Source: Diprion similis (lineage: Eukaryota > Arthropoda > Insecta > Hymenoptera > Diprionidae). From it: DNA of 64,000 nucleotides. The DNA is taken from positions 2,294,001 to 2,358,000 of the forward strand of contig NC_060105.1 of the NCBI RefSeq assembly GCF_021155765.1, read 5' to 3'. The notes under the pieces were generated by a model. The model was not told the DNA's origin and ran no database searches. It saw nothing but the letters and a program-made list of their open reading frames with translations. The translations under genes and the position numbers were made by a program. Below, one piece after another: positions 62,126 to 64,000 of this stretch (within the stretch, counting starts at the first letter, position 1; each line of letters opens with the position of its first letter).

Positions 62126-63894
62126 ATAAAGTACGATAAACTGGTCACGGATGTGCACGTGCTGTTTTATTTCAATTTTATTTTTTTTGCGCATCTATGT
62201 TTCAGTCTTTCCACAACCCTCCTCCTCCTTCTCTTCATTCTCATCCTCCACGAATCGCTAATCAGTTTAACAATTTGAATTCGTCCAAGACGACCGATCT
62301 AACGAGATACTAAATTACATGAACAGGTATATTCTTTTCCTCTGAATCCTATTTTTGCACGATTTCTTGAAAACCGCTTGTCGCGAGTTGTATCCGTTAT
62401 ATACATATATATAATGTAATATAACAAGTATATACTGTGTATATATGTATGTATATATGTATATATTCTTCCTTCGTTAACACCTCGCCGGGAGTCACAA
62501 TTTAATTAACAAGCGATAGACAAATGGATCAAGCTTATTAATCACGTTACGGAGCCAGATGTCGGTATTATAGATACCTATATTATGTATCCATGTATTC
62601 TATACGTATTATACATTTGTATGTATACACACACACACACACACACATACACTGTATAATATTAATACAATATCCGGGAAAGCCAAACCTACCTGAAACG
62701 TTTTTGCGTGTTGATTATACAAAAATCGCCCAGCGGGCCGACGTCTACAGAAGAGATTATTATGGAGGGTATCATTGCGTGCTTTGACATCTACATTATA
62801 CGCCTCCTCACGTTTCACAATTATTAAAATAAGCCCGTCACAGCTACGAGGCTGCATGTGTCGACCTCTTTTTCGCGATGATTAACAAAGTGTTAAATGC
62901 GAATGAGCAATTCTTTGGAAATATTCATTTTATAACATTACTTATACAAATGATGGGATTAACTTCAGTCTTCGTTGAGTCGATAGAATATTTTTCAAAA
63001 TTTCGTCTCATCGGCATGGCAGCCTGCCGTGCAGCAAATTCTATGCCAAAGTTTGCTAATCCAAATTCCAAGTGTCAACTTATTTGCAAGCCCGACGTCG
63101 GCGGTTTAGCTAAGTCAAGTTTTAATCAAATTGTTTACTAACCGTGCACACCGCGGCAGGGGAAAATCATGTTTACATGTACACAATAGACCTGATTGTT
63201 CCGATTTAATTCTTCGATACGTAAAGGACTTAGTTAGTATCAAACTTGCTCGGTTTAACATCCACCGACGTTTCAATTATAAGTTACGGTATAACGACTT
63301 GTCGGTGTGATTTAATAACCGCTCCCGCCTTCATATAATATATATATATATATATATAAATATATATATATAAATATATAAACGTGTCAAACTCTGATCG
63401 ACCAAAAAAATTCTGTGTATAATAATTACACGACAAATAATTCAAAGGATAAAAATTTACAACCGCACGTATCTGCATGCTGTCTGAAAAATAACAATTT
63501 TATTCAAAAGAAAGAAAAATTAACAAAATTATAACACGGAATATCATATAAGAAGACACTGATATATACATATATAGTATATTTTTTAATAATGATAATA
63601 AATAGTAAATAATAATAACGAAAAATATCTCAACATTTGCGATAAACAAATTATTCATCGCGGAAGTTTGAATGCAACCAGAATTTAATACGAATTCGTG
63701 TAATACTCGATGATTAGCTGATTACCGTGTTCGCGGTGCGAATAACAATTATTAGTTTTTAATAGTAATTACTTACCAGCGGCGCATCCGGCGAAGCAGA
63801 AGACAAGCATGAACATCAATGATCTCGTGACCGCATTTAGGGCAAAAGCGTGACTCCTGCTCGAGGAGGAAACGTCCGCTCGATTTTCCTGCAT
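57195..63894 (-). CDS. CCHa1: CCHamide-1 neuropeptide precursor
   Basis: Secreted prohormone for an amidated peptide of brain and gut endocrine cells that signals through a CCHamide-1 GPCR. Exons: 63894-63777, 58661-58626, 58475-58190, 57527-57299, 57221-57195; all phases agree, 231 residues. Exon 1 encodes a signal peptide with core LMFMLVFCFAGCAA (internal Mets could serve as start). The split Gly40 is followed by SCLSYGHSCWGAH (41-53), Gly54 as amide donor and Lys-Arg 55-56. The two Cys form the disulfide of this family, and Drosophila has SCLEYGHSCWGAH. Exon 2 is only 36 bases and ends inside the peptide, a conserved split. Residues 57-147 are a Pro/Gly/Asn-rich spacer ending in Arg-Arg; 148-171 is an acidic tract; the end is KILNGAAGKLK. 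Exons 1-3 are firm. Exons 4-5 are joined by phase and position; reading through exon 3 instead gives a TAA at 58186-58188. Confidence 0.9.
57535..57588. repeat. (GA)n/(CT)n microsatellite in CCHamide-1 intron 3
   Basis: About 54 bases of GA. On the coding (minus) strand this is a CT tract ending eight bases before the ATTACAG acceptor of exon 4, so it acts as the polypyrimidine tract. Confidence 0.85.
57698..58179. mobile_element. TTCCGA-rich MITE, copy 2, inside CCHamide-1 intron 3
   Basis: The left end GGGCGGGATGAAATTCCGAG and right end TTTGAAATTCGGAATATCCA are imperfect inverse complements extending about 40 bases inward to GGCGCC/GCGCCT. The interior matches 16234-16675. It starts ten bases inside the intron's 5' splice site on the minus strand. 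Confidence 0.75.
58662..63776 (-). other. CCHamide-1 intron 1 (5.1 kb)
   Basis: Intron between the signal-peptide exon (donor G|GTAAGT at 63776) and the exon for the mature peptide (acceptor TATTTTCAG at 58662). It is AT-rich with a CT tract near 59548-59584, a TG tract at about 62105-62124, an AC tract at about 62627-62646 and TA tracts near 63340-63380. A stretch at 59617-59640 reads AGGGTGTGCCTAAACTGG, like a transposon end. The 87-codon plus ORF at 62878-63141 is not recognised. Confidence 0.75.
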
Positions 63895-64000
63895 CTCGTC
63901 TCTGTCTCGTCCGATATTTCTTCACTTTTCTTTTGCACACGTGTAATATGTAGGTACCTATCGAGGTGTGAAAGTCCTGCGTATCCTTTGACCTCGTCTC
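63895..64000 (-). promoter_or_regulatory. CCHamide-1 5' UTR or promoter edge
   Basis: This is upstream of the CCHamide-1 start codon and cut by the window edge. No clear motif was seen. Confidence 0.35.

Noticed and set aside
62878..63141. 87-codon ORF in CCHamide-1 intron 1
   Set aside because: It is on the opposite strand, unrecognised, and contains a small palindrome; most likely chance.
63777..63894. Signal-peptide exon as the start of a second nicotinic receptor subunit
   Set aside because: It was first suspected because of the receptor at the left edge, but its phase and final Gly join exactly to the SCLSYGHSCWG exon, making it CCHamide-1.
1..64000. CRISPR arrays, bacterial operons, tRNA or rRNA genes
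   Set aside because: No spaced direct repeats of that type, no tRNA-like T-arm with matching cloverleaf and no rRNA sequence were seen; gene structure is clearly eukaryotic.

Overview
This is a eukaryotic, insect nuclear window. Introns obey GT-AG, one complete gene encodes the arthropod neuropeptide CCHamide-1, and the left edge carries the first exons of an insect-type nicotinic acetylcholine receptor. The peptide form SCLSYGHSCWGAH, the frequent CpG and the dense microsatellites and short foldback elements fit Hymenoptera best, perhaps a sawfly, but the order is an inference.

Layout. 1-413 (minus): signal-peptide exon and start of exon 2 of a nicotinic receptor subunit (alpha8 / Drosophila beta2 type). 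414-43,200: about 43 kb in which I find no convincing coding gene; it holds microsatellites, homopolymers and several families of short TIR/foldback elements, plus a GC-rich block at 41,170-42,350. 43,710-45,471 (plus): DRC9/IQCG, a coiled-coil IQ-motif subunit of the axonemal nexin-dynein regulatory complex, with a textbook RFX X-box 164 bases upstream. 45,980-48,400: three mobile-element remnants. 50,302-52,458 (minus): GABP beta, the ankyrin-repeat partner of the ETS factor GABP alpha, complete in seven exons. 53,755-55,733 (minus): ARL13B, a ciliary small GTPase, complete in eight exons. 56,160-56,408 (minus): a small unrecognised ORF. 57,195-63,894 (minus): CCHamide-1 precursor, five exons, with a 5.1 kb first intron and a third intron made almost wholly of a MITE plus a CT microsatellite.

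How they relate. DRC9 and ARL13B are both cilium/flagellum genes, which in insects points to sperm and ciliated sensory neurons; GABP beta between them is a general nuclear transcription factor. The receptor subunit and CCHamide-1 are neural signalling genes. I see no operon-like or defence-like system. The most unusual material is the set of foldback elements, the MITE-filled neuropeptide intron and the X-box. Exon borders were placed by hand from reading frame, splice sites and phase; every junction in GABP beta, ARL13B and CCHamide-1 keeps frame.
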